Shown one piece after another: positions 18,394 through 27,598 of a stretch of DNA of 64,000 nt. The first letter of the stretch is position 1; every line of letters starts with the position of its first letter. The stretch is from Bacteroidaceae bacterium (GTDB lineage Bacteria > Bacteroidota > Bacteroidia > Bacteroidales > Bacteroidaceae). Below the pieces are notes generated by a model that was not told where the DNA came from, ran no database searches, and worked only from the letters and a program-made list of their open reading frames with translations. Made by a program: the position numbers and the translations under genes. Where the stretch lies: positions 4,672-68,671 of the forward strand of contig CABIXF010000019.1 in assembly GCA_902362595.1 (NCBI GenBank), in the 5' to 3' direction.

Positions 18394-19828
18394 TGTATGG
18401 AAAAATATAGACTGGTGGACTATCGGACTTTATCTGGTACTGGTCACCTGCGGCTGGTTCAGCGTATGTGGGGCCAGCTATGACTACGGAGAACCGAATT
18501 TCTTCGACATCACGACGCGTGCCGGAAAGCAGCTGATGTGGATTGGCTGTTCACTGGGACTGGGGTTTGTCATACTCATGCTGGAAGACCGCATTTACGA
18601 TACATACGCCTATCTGATTTATGGAATTATGCTTCTGCTACTTTTTGGAACCATCTTCAATCCACATGAAATCAAAGGATCACGCTCATGGATTGTGCTG
18701 GGACCTGTCAGCCTGCAGCCAGCTGAATTTGCCAAGTTTGCCACAGCCTTAGCCTTAGGAAAATATATGAACGAATATACTTTTCACATGCAGCGTACCC
18801 GTAATTTGGTTACCGTACTAGGCATCATCCTGTTGCCCATGGCATTGATCATCCTCCAAAAGGAAACAGGTTCAGCACTGGTATATCTGTCCTTCTTTCT
18901 GATGCTTTATCGTGAAGGCATGACCGGCACCGTATTGTTTTCGGGCATTTGTGCCGTCATTTTCTTTATTGTAGGTCTACGGTTCAGCACTGATATCATG
19001 CCCGACGGCACCACATCCTGGGGAGAATTTTCGGTCCTCACCCTCATCATCCTGCTCAGTGCCTTCCTGGTACGCAGATACTGTGAACAGTTTCCCAAAG
19101 TATCTCCCTATATTCTTGGTATTGGAGGAGGTGGCATCTTGCTGGGAAGCCTGTTTTCATGCTATGTCATCCCGTTCAACGTATGCCATCTTCAACTGGT
19201 GCTCTGCGGGGCCATCGTGCTCACCCTCTTCTATTTTTACCTTCGCGAACGGCTAAGAAATTATCTTTATGTCATCCTCTTTGTCATCGGTTCCGGCGTT
19301 TTTTTCTTTTCTACCGATTATGTATTCAATCAGGTGCTTGAGCCTCATCAAAAAATACGTATTGAAGTATTGCTGGGAATGAAAGACGACCCGACAGGAG
19401 CTGGCTATAACGTCAATCAAAGCAAAATCGCCATCGGTTCAGGCGGACTTTTCGGGAAAGGCTTTCTCAACGGGACCCAGACAAAACTGAAATATGTGCC
19501 GGAACAGGATACCGACTTCATTTTCTGTACCATCGGTGAAGAACAAGGGTTTGTGGGTTCTGCCATTGTCATCTCTCTGTTCATGGCACTCATCCTGCGT
19601 CTCATCGTCCTCTCCGAGCGACAGGAAACCCGCTTTGGAAGAGTCTACGGCTACTGCGTCCTGGGCATTTTCTTCTTCCACCTGTTTATCAATGTCGGAA
19701 TGGTACTCGGACTGACCCCCGTCATCGGTATCCCCCTCCCTTTTTTCAGCTATGGAGGTTCATCGCTCTGGGGCTTCACAATTCTGTTATTTGTCTTTCT
19801 CCGTATTGACGCGGCTCGTGAAAAATAA
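18374..19828 (+). CDS. rodA: Peptidoglycan glycosyltransferase RodA (SEDS family)
   Basis: RodA polymerises glycan strands for cell elongation with PBP2. I choose the ATG at 18374 because AGGAGG stands at 18361-18366, although the frame is open from 18332. The 484 residues have about ten membrane segments and the SEDS signatures KGSRSWIVLGPVSLQPAEFAK, EQDTDFIFCTIGEEQGFVGS and GIPLPFFSYGGSSL. The protein is longer than E. coli RodA (370 residues); extra residues lie in the middle (about 190-330), containing additional hydrophobic segments. The last 42 bp overlap the convergent gldH gene. Confidence 0.96.
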   Translation: MGYTRGSVWKNIDWWTIGLYLVLVTCGWFSVCGASYDYGEPNFFDITTRAGKQLMWIGCSLGLGFVILMLEDRIYDTYAYLIYGIMLLLLFGTIFNPHEIKGSRSWIVLGPVSLQPAEFAKFATALALGKYMNEYTFHMQRTRNLVTVLGIILLPMALIILQKETGSALVYLSFFLMLYREGMTGTVLFSGICAVIFFIVGLRFSTDIMPDGTTSWGEFSVLTLIILLSAFLVRRYCEQFPKVSPYILGIGGGGILLGSLFSCYVIPFNVCHLQLVLCGAIVLTLFYFYLRERLRNYLYVILFVIGSGVFFFSTDYVFNQVLEPHQKIRIEVLLGMKDDPTGAGYNVNQSKIAIGSGGLFGKGFLNGTQTKLKYVPEQDTDFIFCTIGEEQGFVGSAIVISLFMALILRLIVLSERQETRFGRVYGYCVLGIFFFHLFINVGMVLGLTPVIGIPLPFFSYGGSSLWGFTILLFVFLRIDAAREK

Positions 19829-20338
19829 ACGGACTCCCACATCCAAAACTCCAGGCAACGGATTCTGTCTCATCAGATGGGTAATCCTCAAACTGTGCCC
19901 CACAGAATCCGTGAGCCATACAACTGGTTTTTCACATGTATAGGCCCGCTGATACAAGCCGCCGATAGCACCTTCATGCTGTTCCCAGGCCCCTTTTTCA
20001 TCGGCCAGATAAATATGCAGCGTATCCGTATGCGATGCCAACGAGTCTTCTCCCTCCACCTGTGTCACAGAAAGCCAGATATCCCGGTATGGATATCTAC
20101 CCGTGTGACGGATGCCAATTTCCATTCCATACGTCCCAGCAGCAACTTCCGGAGGAAGAGTAAATACCAAAGAATCGGACTTATTCCAACCTTTTTCTCC
20201 AGGAACAGCCTGATACACATGATACAACGTATCTGTATGACAGGCACCCAACAAGAACAGACAAATTCCTGCCAGCCCTGCACACCGCATACCACGATAA
20301 AAGAGAGGCATACACGGAAATGCCGGTATGCCTTTCAT
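19787..20338 (-). CDS. gldH: GldH-like lipoprotein (gliding motility lipoprotein family)
   Basis: GldH is a lipoprotein needed for gliding in motile Bacteroidetes; its role in non-gliding gut species is unclear. A lipobox (LLGAC) follows a hydrophobic stretch, and the mature part has the family pattern (DSLVFTLP, a central RHTGRYPYRDIWL, DTLHIYLADEKGAW and PGVLDVGVRLF). The start is uncertain: ATG codons occur at 20359, 20338, 20311 and 20290. I use 20338, which lies just after the stop of the upstream gene; 20311 would give a more typical signal peptide length. The 3' end lies inside rodA on the other strand. Confidence 0.82.
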   Translation of the reverse strand: MKGIPAFPCMPLFYRGMRCAGLAGICLFLLGACHTDTLYHVYQAVPGEKGWNKSDSLVFTLPPEVAAGTYGMEIGIRHTGRYPYRDIWLSVTQVEGEDSLASHTDTLHIYLADEKGAWEQHEGAIGGLYQRAYTCEKPVVWLTDSVGHSLRITHLMRQNPLPGVLDVGVRLFFTSRVNTEKDK

Positions 20339-20345
20339 CCATTTT

Positions 20346-21752
20346 TTAAGCCTGAACATCTGTATTTGTATTACGTTCCGGACGTTTTCCTTCATTGTTA
20401 CCGTTATTGTTCCGGCGGAAATTTTTCCGATTATTACGGCTGGGACGAGGTTCCTGTCCCGTTTTCGCCTGCGCCGCACTCCCGGCTGTAGCCGAAACCT
20501 GCGGTACCTCCGAAGAGGAATTACCTTTCGGACGCTGCGGACGATTATTCCTCGCCTGAGGAGCTTTTCTCTCTCTTTCTTTTGTTGTTTCAGGAGTCTG
20601 CACATTATTACTATTACCCGCTTCTGCCGGAACGGGAGCGTTCATTGGTTGAGCAGAAGATTTCGGTTTCTTTTTCCGGTTCTTTCCCGCCTTCGTTTTA
20701 TCAAAACGCGTCAGACTTTCCTGTTCCAGCAAGTCCTTCGACCGTTGCGGTTCACGTCCGGAGAAGTCCTCATCCAGTTTTTCAGGTTTTTCTCCCCGCT
20801 TGTTCATATTCAGTACCTCAAAAGCCCGACGCGCTGAAATAGTTACCTCGTTGGCCAGGAAACTCTTGTCTGTACTGTAAGTAATCATTCCTTTCAGAAT
20901 ATCTGCTTTGAAATAATAATACACGTTATCCAGTGTTTCAAGCGTAATTTCTTTACTCGGCAAGCGCTTCTGACATTCCACGTATGCATCCACCTCATAA
21001 TTCAAGCAACATTTCAGCTTGGCACACTGTCCGGCCAGTTTCTGCGGATTCAACGAAATGTCCTGGAAACGCGCCGCACTGGTAGACACAGACACAAAGT
21101 TCGTCATCCACGTAGCACAGCACAGTTCCCTCCCGCAAGGGCCAATTCCTCCGATACGTCCGGCTTCCTGACGGGCACCAATCTGTTTCATCTCGATTCG
21201 CACCCGGAACGTTTCGGCCAGCACCTTGATCAGCTGACGGAAATCCACACGTTCGTCGGCAATGTAATAGAAAATAGCCTTGTTGCCGTCACCCTGGTAT
21301 TCCACGTCACCGATTTTCATCTGAAGCCCCAGACTCTCCGCAATCTTGCGAGAACGAATCATGGTATCGTGTTCGCGCGACTTGGCCTCTTCGTATTTTT
21401 CCATATCCACTGGCTTTACCTTCCGGTAAATACGGCGAATTTCCACATCCGGTTTCAGGTTGGCTTTCCGCATCTGCAACGGTACCAGCCGTCCAGTCAG
21501 GGTTACCGTACCGATGTCGTGTCCCGGACTGGCCTCAACCGCCACGATGTCCCCCTTTTCCAAGTGCAGTCCGTTGCTGTTTTTATAATATCCTTTCCGG
21601 GTATTCTTGAACTGAACCTCCACCATTTCCTGTTCGTCGGCATTTCCCGGAATGTCGGCCAACCAGTCGTAAGTGTTCAGTTTATTATTCTGTCGTCCGC
21701 AGCCTCCACAGCAGAGTCGGCCACTTCCGTTTTTAAGCTTGAAATCGTCCAT
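20346..21752 (-). CDS. ricT: PSP1/RicT (YaaT)-like protein with long disordered tail
   Basis: PSP1-domain proteins such as B. subtilis RicT form a complex that affects RNA processing and phosphorelay; the role here is not known. The 468-residue protein has the PSP1 core at about 40-300, including the cysteine-rich segments GIGPCGRELCCATW and AGQCAKLKCCLNYE, which in the family bind an iron-sulfur cluster with partners. The N-terminal CCGGCG adds further cysteines. From about 330 the protein is a low-complexity tail of Lys, Arg, Asn and Pro (RNNRPQRPKG, NNRKNFRRNNNG), which may bind RNA. holB lies 6 bp upstream, as often seen for these two genes. Confidence 0.88.
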   Translation of the reverse strand: MDDFKLKNGSGRLCCGGCGRQNNKLNTYDWLADIPGNADEQEMVEVQFKNTRKGYYKNSNGLHLEKGDIVAVEASPGHDIGTVTLTGRLVPLQMRKANLKPDVEIRRIYRKVKPVDMEKYEEAKSREHDTMIRSRKIAESLGLQMKIGDVEYQGDGNKAIFYYIADERVDFRQLIKVLAETFRVRIEMKQIGARQEAGRIGGIGPCGRELCCATWMTNFVSVSTSAARFQDISLNPQKLAGQCAKLKCCLNYEVDAYVECQKRLPSKEITLETLDNVYYYFKADILKGMITYSTDKSFLANEVTISARRAFEVLNMNKRGEKPEKLDEDFSGREPQRSKDLLEQESLTRFDKTKAGKNRKKKPKSSAQPMNAPVPAEAGNSNNVQTPETTKERERKAPQARNNRPQRPKGNSSSEVPQVSATAGSAAQAKTGQEPRPSRNNRKNFRRNNNGNNEGKRPERNTNTDVQA

Positions 21753-21758
21753 ATATTA

Positions 21759-22889
21759 TTATTGTTGTTTCATTTCTACAATCATTCTCAGTGCCATGTC
21801 AAAAAAAACCATCTTCGGATTCACGTTCTGTTCGATATGCATTTGCGCCTCCTCCAGCAATCCGGTTACCGAAAAAATATTCCGTTCGTTAATGTAAGGG
21901 GCAAAACGAGTGGCAAACTGCATTTCTTCCGGACTCAGATACACCATATCCGCTTGACGGAAATTGCAGATGAAATTCTCACGCACCATCCGCTGACAAT
22001 ATTCCAACAGATTCTTCTGACGTTCACGCCCCATGCCTGCCACCTGTTCACTCCAGGCTTTCAAACTACGGATATCACGCTTGTAGGCCGTACGCATCAA
22101 ACTCACAAAAAGTTCAAAGCAAAGTTTGTGTTCTTCTCCTAAATGCACATTTTCTACGGCCCTTATCAAGCTACCCGCAGAACGGTGCGCAATGTCACGA
22201 GCATCTTCCTGAGGAAGCATATAACGTTCTTTCAGGTAACGCGCAATATCGGTTTCCGGCAAAGGTTTCAAATGAATGCGCTGCGTACGGCTCACAATGG
22301 TAGGCAATAGCAAGTCCGGCTCTTCACTGACCAGCAGAAAAACCGTTTTCAAAGGAGGTTCTTCCAACAGTTTCAGCAGTTTGTTTGCACACTCCACATT
22401 CATTTTCTCCGGCAGCCAGATAAGCATCACCTTATATCCACCCTGACTGGCTTTCAACGACAATTTACGTTGAATCTCATCACTCTCACGCACATAAATC
22501 TGCGGTTGCTGATTACCGGCATCAATGGTTCGCATCCACTCCTGAAGATCAGCATACGGATTTCGTCCCAGCATCTCACGCCACTGGGGCAAAAACTCAT
22601 CGCATACAACATCCCGCCCCGCTTTCTTTTTCACCACCGGAAAGACAAAATGCATGTCAGGATGTGCCAGATGATCCATCATCTTGCACGAACTGCATTG
22701 TCCGCACGCATCGTCCTCTCCTGGATGCCGGCAGAGCAAATAGCGCGACACCGCCAGGGCCATAGGCAGCTTTCCACTACCCGCAGGTCCTGTAAGCAAC
22801 AAAGCATGGGGCATCTTGCCACTGCGCACACTGTAAATGAGAAGTTGTTTTACTTCTTCTTGTCCGATTACATCCTTAAAAAACGACAT
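21759..22889 (-). CDS. holB: DNA polymerase III delta' subunit (clamp loader)
   Basis: Delta' is part of the clamp loader that places the beta clamp on DNA. The 376-residue protein has an AAA+ fold with a Walker A-like LLTGPAGSGKLPMAL near residue 33, a zinc-module cysteine set (CRHPGEDDACGQCSSC) and the family's NKLLKLLEEPPLKTVFLLVSEEPDLLLPTIVSRTQ region. The lysine in Walker A is present (GSGK), although delta' is usually not an active ATPase. It forms an operon with ricT and gldH. Confidence 0.92.
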   Translation of the reverse strand: MSFFKDVIGQEEVKQLLIYSVRSGKMPHALLLTGPAGSGKLPMALAVSRYLLCRHPGEDDACGQCSSCKMMDHLAHPDMHFVFPVVKKKAGRDVVCDEFLPQWREMLGRNPYADLQEWMRTIDAGNQQPQIYVRESDEIQRKLSLKASQGGYKVMLIWLPEKMNVECANKLLKLLEEPPLKTVFLLVSEEPDLLLPTIVSRTQRIHLKPLPETDIARYLKERYMLPQEDARDIAHRSAGSLIRAVENVHLGEEHKLCFELFVSLMRTAYKRDIRSLKAWSEQVAGMGRERQKNLLEYCQRMVRENFICNFRQADMVYLSPEEMQFATRFAPYINERNIFSVTGLLEEAQMHIEQNVNPKMVFFDMALRMIVEMKQQ

Positions 22890-22993
22890 GCTGTTCCGGT
22901 AAAAAATTAGGTTCCTTTTAAGGCAATTACTTCCATATAATCGGACAAAAATAAGAAAAAAATCGTAGTTTCAGGGCATATTCTCCCTTATTA

Positions 22994-24286
22994 TTATATA
23001 ACCGGAGTGAACAAATGTGCAAACCAGCCGACAAAGCGTCGCCACACTCCGCGTTTTTTATACTCTTCACGCGTCATAATCGTGCTGTTGAGTTTGTCAT
23101 TCTGAAACACCTCCCCCAGTTCGGCCGTAGTCGGCAAATCCAGAATAAAGGCATTGATTTCATAATCATAACGCAAACTCCGGCTGTTCAAATTGGTACT
23201 TCCCACCGTACAGAATCGTTCGTCTACCATCATGATTTTGGAATGATGGAATCCTCCGTTGAACACATAAATATGCGCACCGGCTTTGCGCAGTTTGTTG
23301 GCTATATAAAAGCCTGCATCGGGCGTAAACGGGATATCCGATTTGCCGGGAATCATGATTTCTACCCGGACCCCACGCTTGGCAGCCCGCTTGATAGCCT
23401 TCCGCACCTTACGGGTAGGCGTAAAATAAGGATTGATAATCTGCACCTTACGTTCTGCTGCATCCAAGGCGGTAATGTAAGCCTCCCGCATGATTTCCGG
23501 ACAGACCTTCGGAATGCGCTGCACAATAGCGACCCTCCGCCCGGAACCTTGGCAAACACTATCCGGCACCACCTTCATTTCTTTCAACTCTTGATGGGTT
23601 TCCTTATTCCACACCCCGAGAAATGCTTTCTCCAAATATTGTACCGCCGGTCCTTCTATGCGAATGTGCATATCATGCCACGGGCCTACTTCCGGCAACC
23701 CATTAATATAATAATCGGCAATGTTCATTCCGCCTGTATACCCCACTTTTCCATCGATGACCACAATCTTCTGATGGTCACGACAAAATACATGATTGAT
23801 ATAAGGGAAACGGATGGGACTGAAACGGGCCATTTCGATGCCTCTGTCTGCCAGCATCTTCAGATGCTCTTTCCGCAGCGGACGGCTGTTTGACAGATTG
23901 CCGAAATCATCAAAGAGTGCCTTTATCGTCACCCCCTCCTTCGCCTTCTCGGCCAGTAAGGTGAACAACTCTTTGGCAATGGAGTCACTCCTAAAATTGA
24001 AATACTCAAGATGAATATAGTTTTGAGCCTTTTTAATGTCCGCAAACAGATGCTCAAACTTGCTGCGGCCACTCTTCAACAACGTCATCCGATTGCAAGC
24101 TGTCACTGGAATATGCTTTTTTTCCAGGAAACGGGCAAACAAGGAATCAGATGGCAAATACACATCGGCTGTATCGGTTACTTCCTGAAAGGCAGGTTCT
24201 TCCTGTTCCTGCGCCTCCAGCGGGAAGATACAACATACGGCCAGCATCCACCATAATATATACAGTTTCAAATTCATCTTCTTCAT
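22994..24286 (-). CDS. Exported phospholipase D family protein, cardiolipin synthase-like
   Basis: The protein is predicted to transfer or hydrolyse phosphatidyl groups, as cardiolipin synthases do. The 430 residues start with a basic end and one hydrophobic stretch ending LEAQ (about 5-25), which reads as a signal peptide rather than the two helices of ClsA. Two HKD motifs are complete: HQKIVVIDGKVGYTGG and HHSKIMMVDERFCTVGSTN. I use the ATG at 24286; the frame is open to 24325. It is the last gene before the divergent mdh region and has no close upstream partner. Confidence 0.87.
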   Translation of the reverse strand: MKKMNLKLYILWWMLAVCCIFPLEAQEQEEPAFQEVTDTADVYLPSDSLFARFLEKKHIPVTACNRMTLLKSGRSKFEHLFADIKKAQNYIHLEYFNFRSDSIAKELFTLLAEKAKEGVTIKALFDDFGNLSNSRPLRKEHLKMLADRGIEMARFSPIRFPYINHVFCRDHQKIVVIDGKVGYTGGMNIADYYINGLPEVGPWHDMHIRIEGPAVQYLEKAFLGVWNKETHQELKEMKVVPDSVCQGSGRRVAIVQRIPKVCPEIMREAYITALDAAERKVQIINPYFTPTRKVRKAIKRAAKRGVRVEIMIPGKSDIPFTPDAGFYIANKLRKAGAHIYVFNGGFHHSKIMMVDERFCTVGSTNLNSRSLRYDYEINAFILDLPTTAELGEVFQNDKLNSTIMTREEYKKRGVWRRFVGWFAHLFTPVI

Positions 24287-24414
24287 GGTCATTGGGGCAA
24301 AAATATGGAATATTTCAGAAACCACAATGAGTTTGCAATGCAGAATTGAAAGAATGACCAGCTATTCTACTAAATCGCCTTATTCCTAGTTTCTTCCGGC
24401 CTTTCATATTCTTT

Positions 24415-24504
24415 GTACCACAGTATGGTTTTCATATCCCACAGTGTGAAATATGTATCCCACACTGTGGTTTTCATATCCCACAGTGTGGGACAGAGAA
24501 TTTA
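24415..24504 (-). repeat. Intergenic element, copy 1: CACA(G/C)TGTG units with exact 21-bp period
   Basis: Four units start at 24419, 24440, 24461 and 24482 (CACAGTATG, CACAGTGTG, CACACTGTG, CACAGTGTG), each 21 bp after the last. Read on the minus strand the element aligns without gaps to the copy at 55476-55565; I count about 70 of 84 identical bases by hand. Within it CCCACACTGTGG and CCACAGTGTGGG form a 12-bp stem with a 10-nt loop. It sits between the divergent PLD gene and mdh. It is not a CRISPR array, as the spacers are too short and themselves similar. Confidence 0.85.
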
Positions 24505-24727
24505 CCGGATAATTTCGAATTATACACTTTGAAGATCCTCAGAAAATGTCCACAGAAAAAAGAAAAGGACAAAGCACATACACCCAAAGACAAAAATGCA
24601 ACCTACTCTTTGCAAAATCAGGGTGTGACTTCTAAAAATAGTGAAATTTTTCCGTAATTGCCGGAAATACTTTCTTCCACCCCCATTTTTCCCGGAACAA
24701 AGATTCGTTTTTCAATGAGAACTTTCC

Positions 24728-24735
24728 TATCTTTG
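24728..24735 (+). promoter_or_regulatory. Probable -7 box of the mdh promoter
   Basis: TATCTTTG matches the Bacteroides -7 consensus. A TTCG (24704-24707), close to the TTTG -33 box, lies 20 bp upstream. The leader to the mdh ATG would be about 50 nt. Between the repeat element (ends 24504) and this box I see no gene. Confidence 0.62.
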
Positions 24736-24794
24736 CATCGAAAGAAAAAACGAAGACTATACACTTTTATACATAACTTAAATACATAAGAATT

Positions 24795-25796
24795 ATGGAA
24801 TTTGTAACAAACGAAAAACTTACTATTGTTGGTGCTGCCGGTATGATCGGTTCTAACATGGCTCAGACTGCAATCATGATGGGCTTAACTCCTAACATCT
24901 GCTTGTACGACCCGTACGCTCCAGGTTTGGAAGGTGTTGCTGAAGAATTGTTCCACTGCGGTTTCGAAGGTGTGAATGTCACTTTCACTTCAGATATCAA
25001 AGAAGCGCTGACTGGTGCTAAATATATCGTTAACTCAGGTGGTGCTGCTCGTAAAGCTGGTATGACTCGTGAAGACCTGTTGAAAGGTAACGCTGCCATC
25101 GCTGAAGAATTCGGTAAGAACGTTAAACAGTACTGCCCGGATGTAAAACACATCGTTATCATCTTCAACCCGGCTGATATCACTGGTTTGATCACTTTGC
25201 TGTACTCTGGTTTGAAACCGAGCCAGGTTACTACTTTGGCTGCTCTTGACTCTACTCGTCTGCGCAGCGAATTGGCAAAACACTTCGGCGTATCTATGGA
25301 CGCTGTTGAAAACTGCCGTACTTACGGTGGTCACGGTGAACAGATGGCTGTATTTGCTTCAACTGCAAAAGTAAACGGCAAACCGTTGATCGACATGATT
25401 GGTACTGACGCTTTGACTAAAGAACAGTGGGCTGAAATCCAGCAGAAAGTAACAAAAGGTGGTGCCAACATCATCAACTTGCGTGGCCGTTCTTCATTCC
25501 AGAGCCCGGCATACGTTTCTATCGAAATGATCGGTGCTGCTATGGGCGGTAAAGCTTTCCGTTGGCCGGCTGGTACTTATATCTCAAATGATAAGTACGA
25601 TCACATCATGATGGCTTGGGAAACTTCAATCACAGCTGACGGTTGCCACTGCGCTGAACTGAAGGGTACTCCGGAAGAACAGGCTGCTTTGGACAAGAGC
25701 TACGCTCACTTGTGCGACCTGCGTGACGAAGTAATCGCTATGGGCGTTCTTCCTGCTATCTCTGAATGGAACAAACTGAACCCGAACATTAAATAA
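24795..25796 (+). CDS. mdh: Malate dehydrogenase (lactate/malate dehydrogenase family)
   Basis: This cytoplasmic enzyme interconverts malate and oxaloacetate with NAD(H), feeding the reductive succinate pathway of these bacteria. The 333-residue protein has the Rossmann motif VGAAGMIGSNMAQ, the NPADITGLITLL segment, the substrate-binding LDSTRLRSELA and the catalytic histidine in TYGGHGEQM. The codon choice is unlike its neighbours, with strong use of GCT, GGT and ACT, which fits very high expression. It has its own promoter and terminator. Confidence 0.93.
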   Translation: MEFVTNEKLTIVGAAGMIGSNMAQTAIMMGLTPNICLYDPYAPGLEGVAEELFHCGFEGVNVTFTSDIKEALTGAKYIVNSGGAARKAGMTREDLLKGNAAIAEEFGKNVKQYCPDVKHIVIIFNPADITGLITLLYSGLKPSQVTTLAALDSTRLRSELAKHFGVSMDAVENCRTYGGHGEQMAVFASTAKVNGKPLIDMIGTDALTKEQWAEIQQKVTKGGANIINLRGRSSFQSPAYVSIEMIGAAMGGKAFRWPAGTYISNDKYDHIMMAWETSITADGCHCAELKGTPEEQAALDKSYAHLCDLRDEVIAMGVLPAISEWNKLNPNIK

Positions 25797-25816
25797 TCGG
25801 ATTTTCCATTAATATA

Positions 25817-25848
25817 AAAGGAGACTGAATCATCGGTCTCCTTTTTTT
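25817..25848 (+). terminator. Intrinsic terminator of mdh
   Basis: The stem GGAGACTGA (25820-25828) pairs with TCGGTCTCC (25833-25841), with one G-U pair and a 4-nt loop. A run of T follows at once. Confidence 0.88.
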
Positions 25849-26010
25849 ATGCCAAATTCCAACGTACCTGTACATCATATAAAATCATAAAAATCTCATC
25901 TTCATACATTTACATTTTCCCAATGTACATCTGAAAACTTTCAGTCTCTTTATTAAAAGCACTATCTTTGCCGCTCTCTTTACCATGTATTTCTAAAACT
26001 ACGGGCAGCA

Positions 26011-27585
26011 ATGAGAATATGCACTTTATTATTTTTCTTTATTTCAGCACTGACCTGTCACCCGCTATGTGCACATAATCCGACGGGACATTACTTCCTG
26101 ACACAAGACTCTACGTCTTCTCTCACCTCATCGGCTCTTCCTGCGAAGCCAAAGAAAACAAAGGAACTTTTCCAGCAAAACTTTTCGTACATGGGAATTC
26201 CTTTTATCGTTTCCGGATTAATCGTCAAAAAACAAAACCAGGATTTCCGTACACTGCGCAATCGCTTCCAGCCGACTTTTCACCACGAATATGACAATTA
26301 TACACAATATGTCCCGTTAGTTGCCACATGGGGCATGAAATTAGCTGGAGTAGAAAGCCGCAGTTCATGGAAGGAACTCACAGTCAGCAATATTTTCTCA
26401 GCAGCCTTGATGGCCGGCTTTGTCAACACCCTGAAATATACGACCAAAGAAATGCGTCCGGACAATTCATCAAACAATTCATTTCCTTCCGGACATACGG
26501 CCACGGCTTTTATGTGTGCCACAATCCTGCATAAAGAATACGGCATGCTCAGCCCGTGGTACAGCATCGGAGGATATACCTTAGCGGGAATAACCGGTAT
26601 AACACGCCAGCTGAACAACCGTCACTGGATTGGCGATGTGCTGGTAGGAGCTGGAATCGGCATGATTTCAACGGACTTAGGCTATTTATTTTCTGACCTG
26701 ATTTTTCACAAGAATGCTACCGGAACGCGGTCAACACACCATTTCAACCGCTACGATGCACCTTCATTTCTGAGCCTCAACATGGGATTTGCCACAGGAC
26801 CTTCCACTTTACGCACCGCCGACCTCTATGACACAGAAGAAGGAACTCCTTTGGGCATGCGCCTGCATACGGGTACATCGACCGTTGTCAGCGCAGAAGG
26901 AGCTTACTTTTTCAATGCGTATATCGGCTTGGGAGGGCGACTGAGAGTAGCTACCGTTCCTGTTATTGCCGACATTCCCGAAGAGAACAAAAAGCATTTT
27001 GACCTGGACAATGACCTAAAGGAAGGAGCCCCTGTCAACATGTACCTGCTGGACGGACTGGAATCTGACCATTTAGGCATGTGTGACATCGATTTAGGAC
27101 TTTACTTTTCTTATCCGCTCAGCAGCCGCTTCCTGATAGGAAGCAAGCTGTTAGCTGGACGACGCACTAATGCAAACTTTACCTTAAACTCTATTTCACG
27201 GATTAATCCAGCCATTTTCGACCGCCAGAAAGTGAGCCAGGAAGCTTACGACCAATTCTATAAAGCCGACGTAGATTACTATATCCAGCAGGAAGGTCTC
27301 AGCGTTCAGGAAATGCTACAGGGTACTTTCATTGATGAGGAATTTCTTCACATTCGTAAAAGTTCTACATTCAAATTAGGAACCGAACTTTCTCTCGCCT
27401 ACCGCTACAAGGAAAATGCGGCCCTGCGTCTCTATTGCGACTATGACTTTGCCTCCCCCCGACTGACATACGACCTGAAGAACTCCTGGGCAGACGAAGA
27501 CGGTAACCGCGAAGTCCGTTCGTATAGTAAAAGAACGCCTATGCATAATTTTACTTTCGGAACTTCCATCGCGTTCATGTTCTAA
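26011..27585 (+). CDS. PAP2 family phosphatase fused to a probable outer-membrane beta-barrel
   Basis: The protein joins a lipid-phosphatase-like domain to a second, beta-rich domain. A signal peptide (about 1-21) is followed by the PAP2 domain at about 45-220 with all three motifs: K-x6-RP (KYTTKEMRP), PSGH, and R-x5-H-x3-D (RQLNNRHWIGD). From about residue 250 to 524 the sequence alternates in the way of an outer-membrane barrel (GFATGPSTLRTADLYD, LAYRYKENAALRLYCDYDF) and ends in Phe (IAFMF), the usual last residue of barrel proteins. It may dephosphorylate lipid A, undecaprenyl pyrophosphate or another lipid. It converges with the regulator remnant 13 bp downstream. Confidence 0.8.
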   Translation: MRICTLLFFFISALTCHPLCAHNPTGHYFLTQDSTSSLTSSALPAKPKKTKELFQQNFSYMGIPFIVSGLIVKKQNQDFRTLRNRFQPTFHHEYDNYTQYVPLVATWGMKLAGVESRSSWKELTVSNIFSAALMAGFVNTLKYTTKEMRPDNSSNNSFPSGHTATAFMCATILHKEYGMLSPWYSIGGYTLAGITGITRQLNNRHWIGDVLVGAGIGMISTDLGYLFSDLIFHKNATGTRSTHHFNRYDAPSFLSLNMGFATGPSTLRTADLYDTEEGTPLGMRLHTGTSTVVSAEGAYFFNAYIGLGGRLRVATVPVIADIPEENKKHFDLDNDLKEGAPVNMYLLDGLESDHLGMCDIDLGLYFSYPLSSRFLIGSKLLAGRRTNANFTLNSISRINPAIFDRQKVSQEAYDQFYKADVDYYIQQEGLSVQEMLQGTFIDEEFLHIRKSSTFKLGTELSLAYRYKENAALRLYCDYDFASPRLTYDLKNSWADEDGNREVRSYSKRTPMHNFTFGTSIAFMF

Positions 27586-27598
27586 CGGCTAAGTACCC

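Noticed and set aside
19787..20605. Longer gldH starting near 20605
   Set aside because: The extra 80-90 residues are an Arg-rich shadow of the ricT tail and would put the signal peptide in the middle of the protein.
24415..24504. CRISPR array at the 21-bp repeats
   Set aside because: The conserved part is 9-10 bp and the intervening 11-12 bp are themselves similar between units and between the two copies. There are no cas genes in the window.
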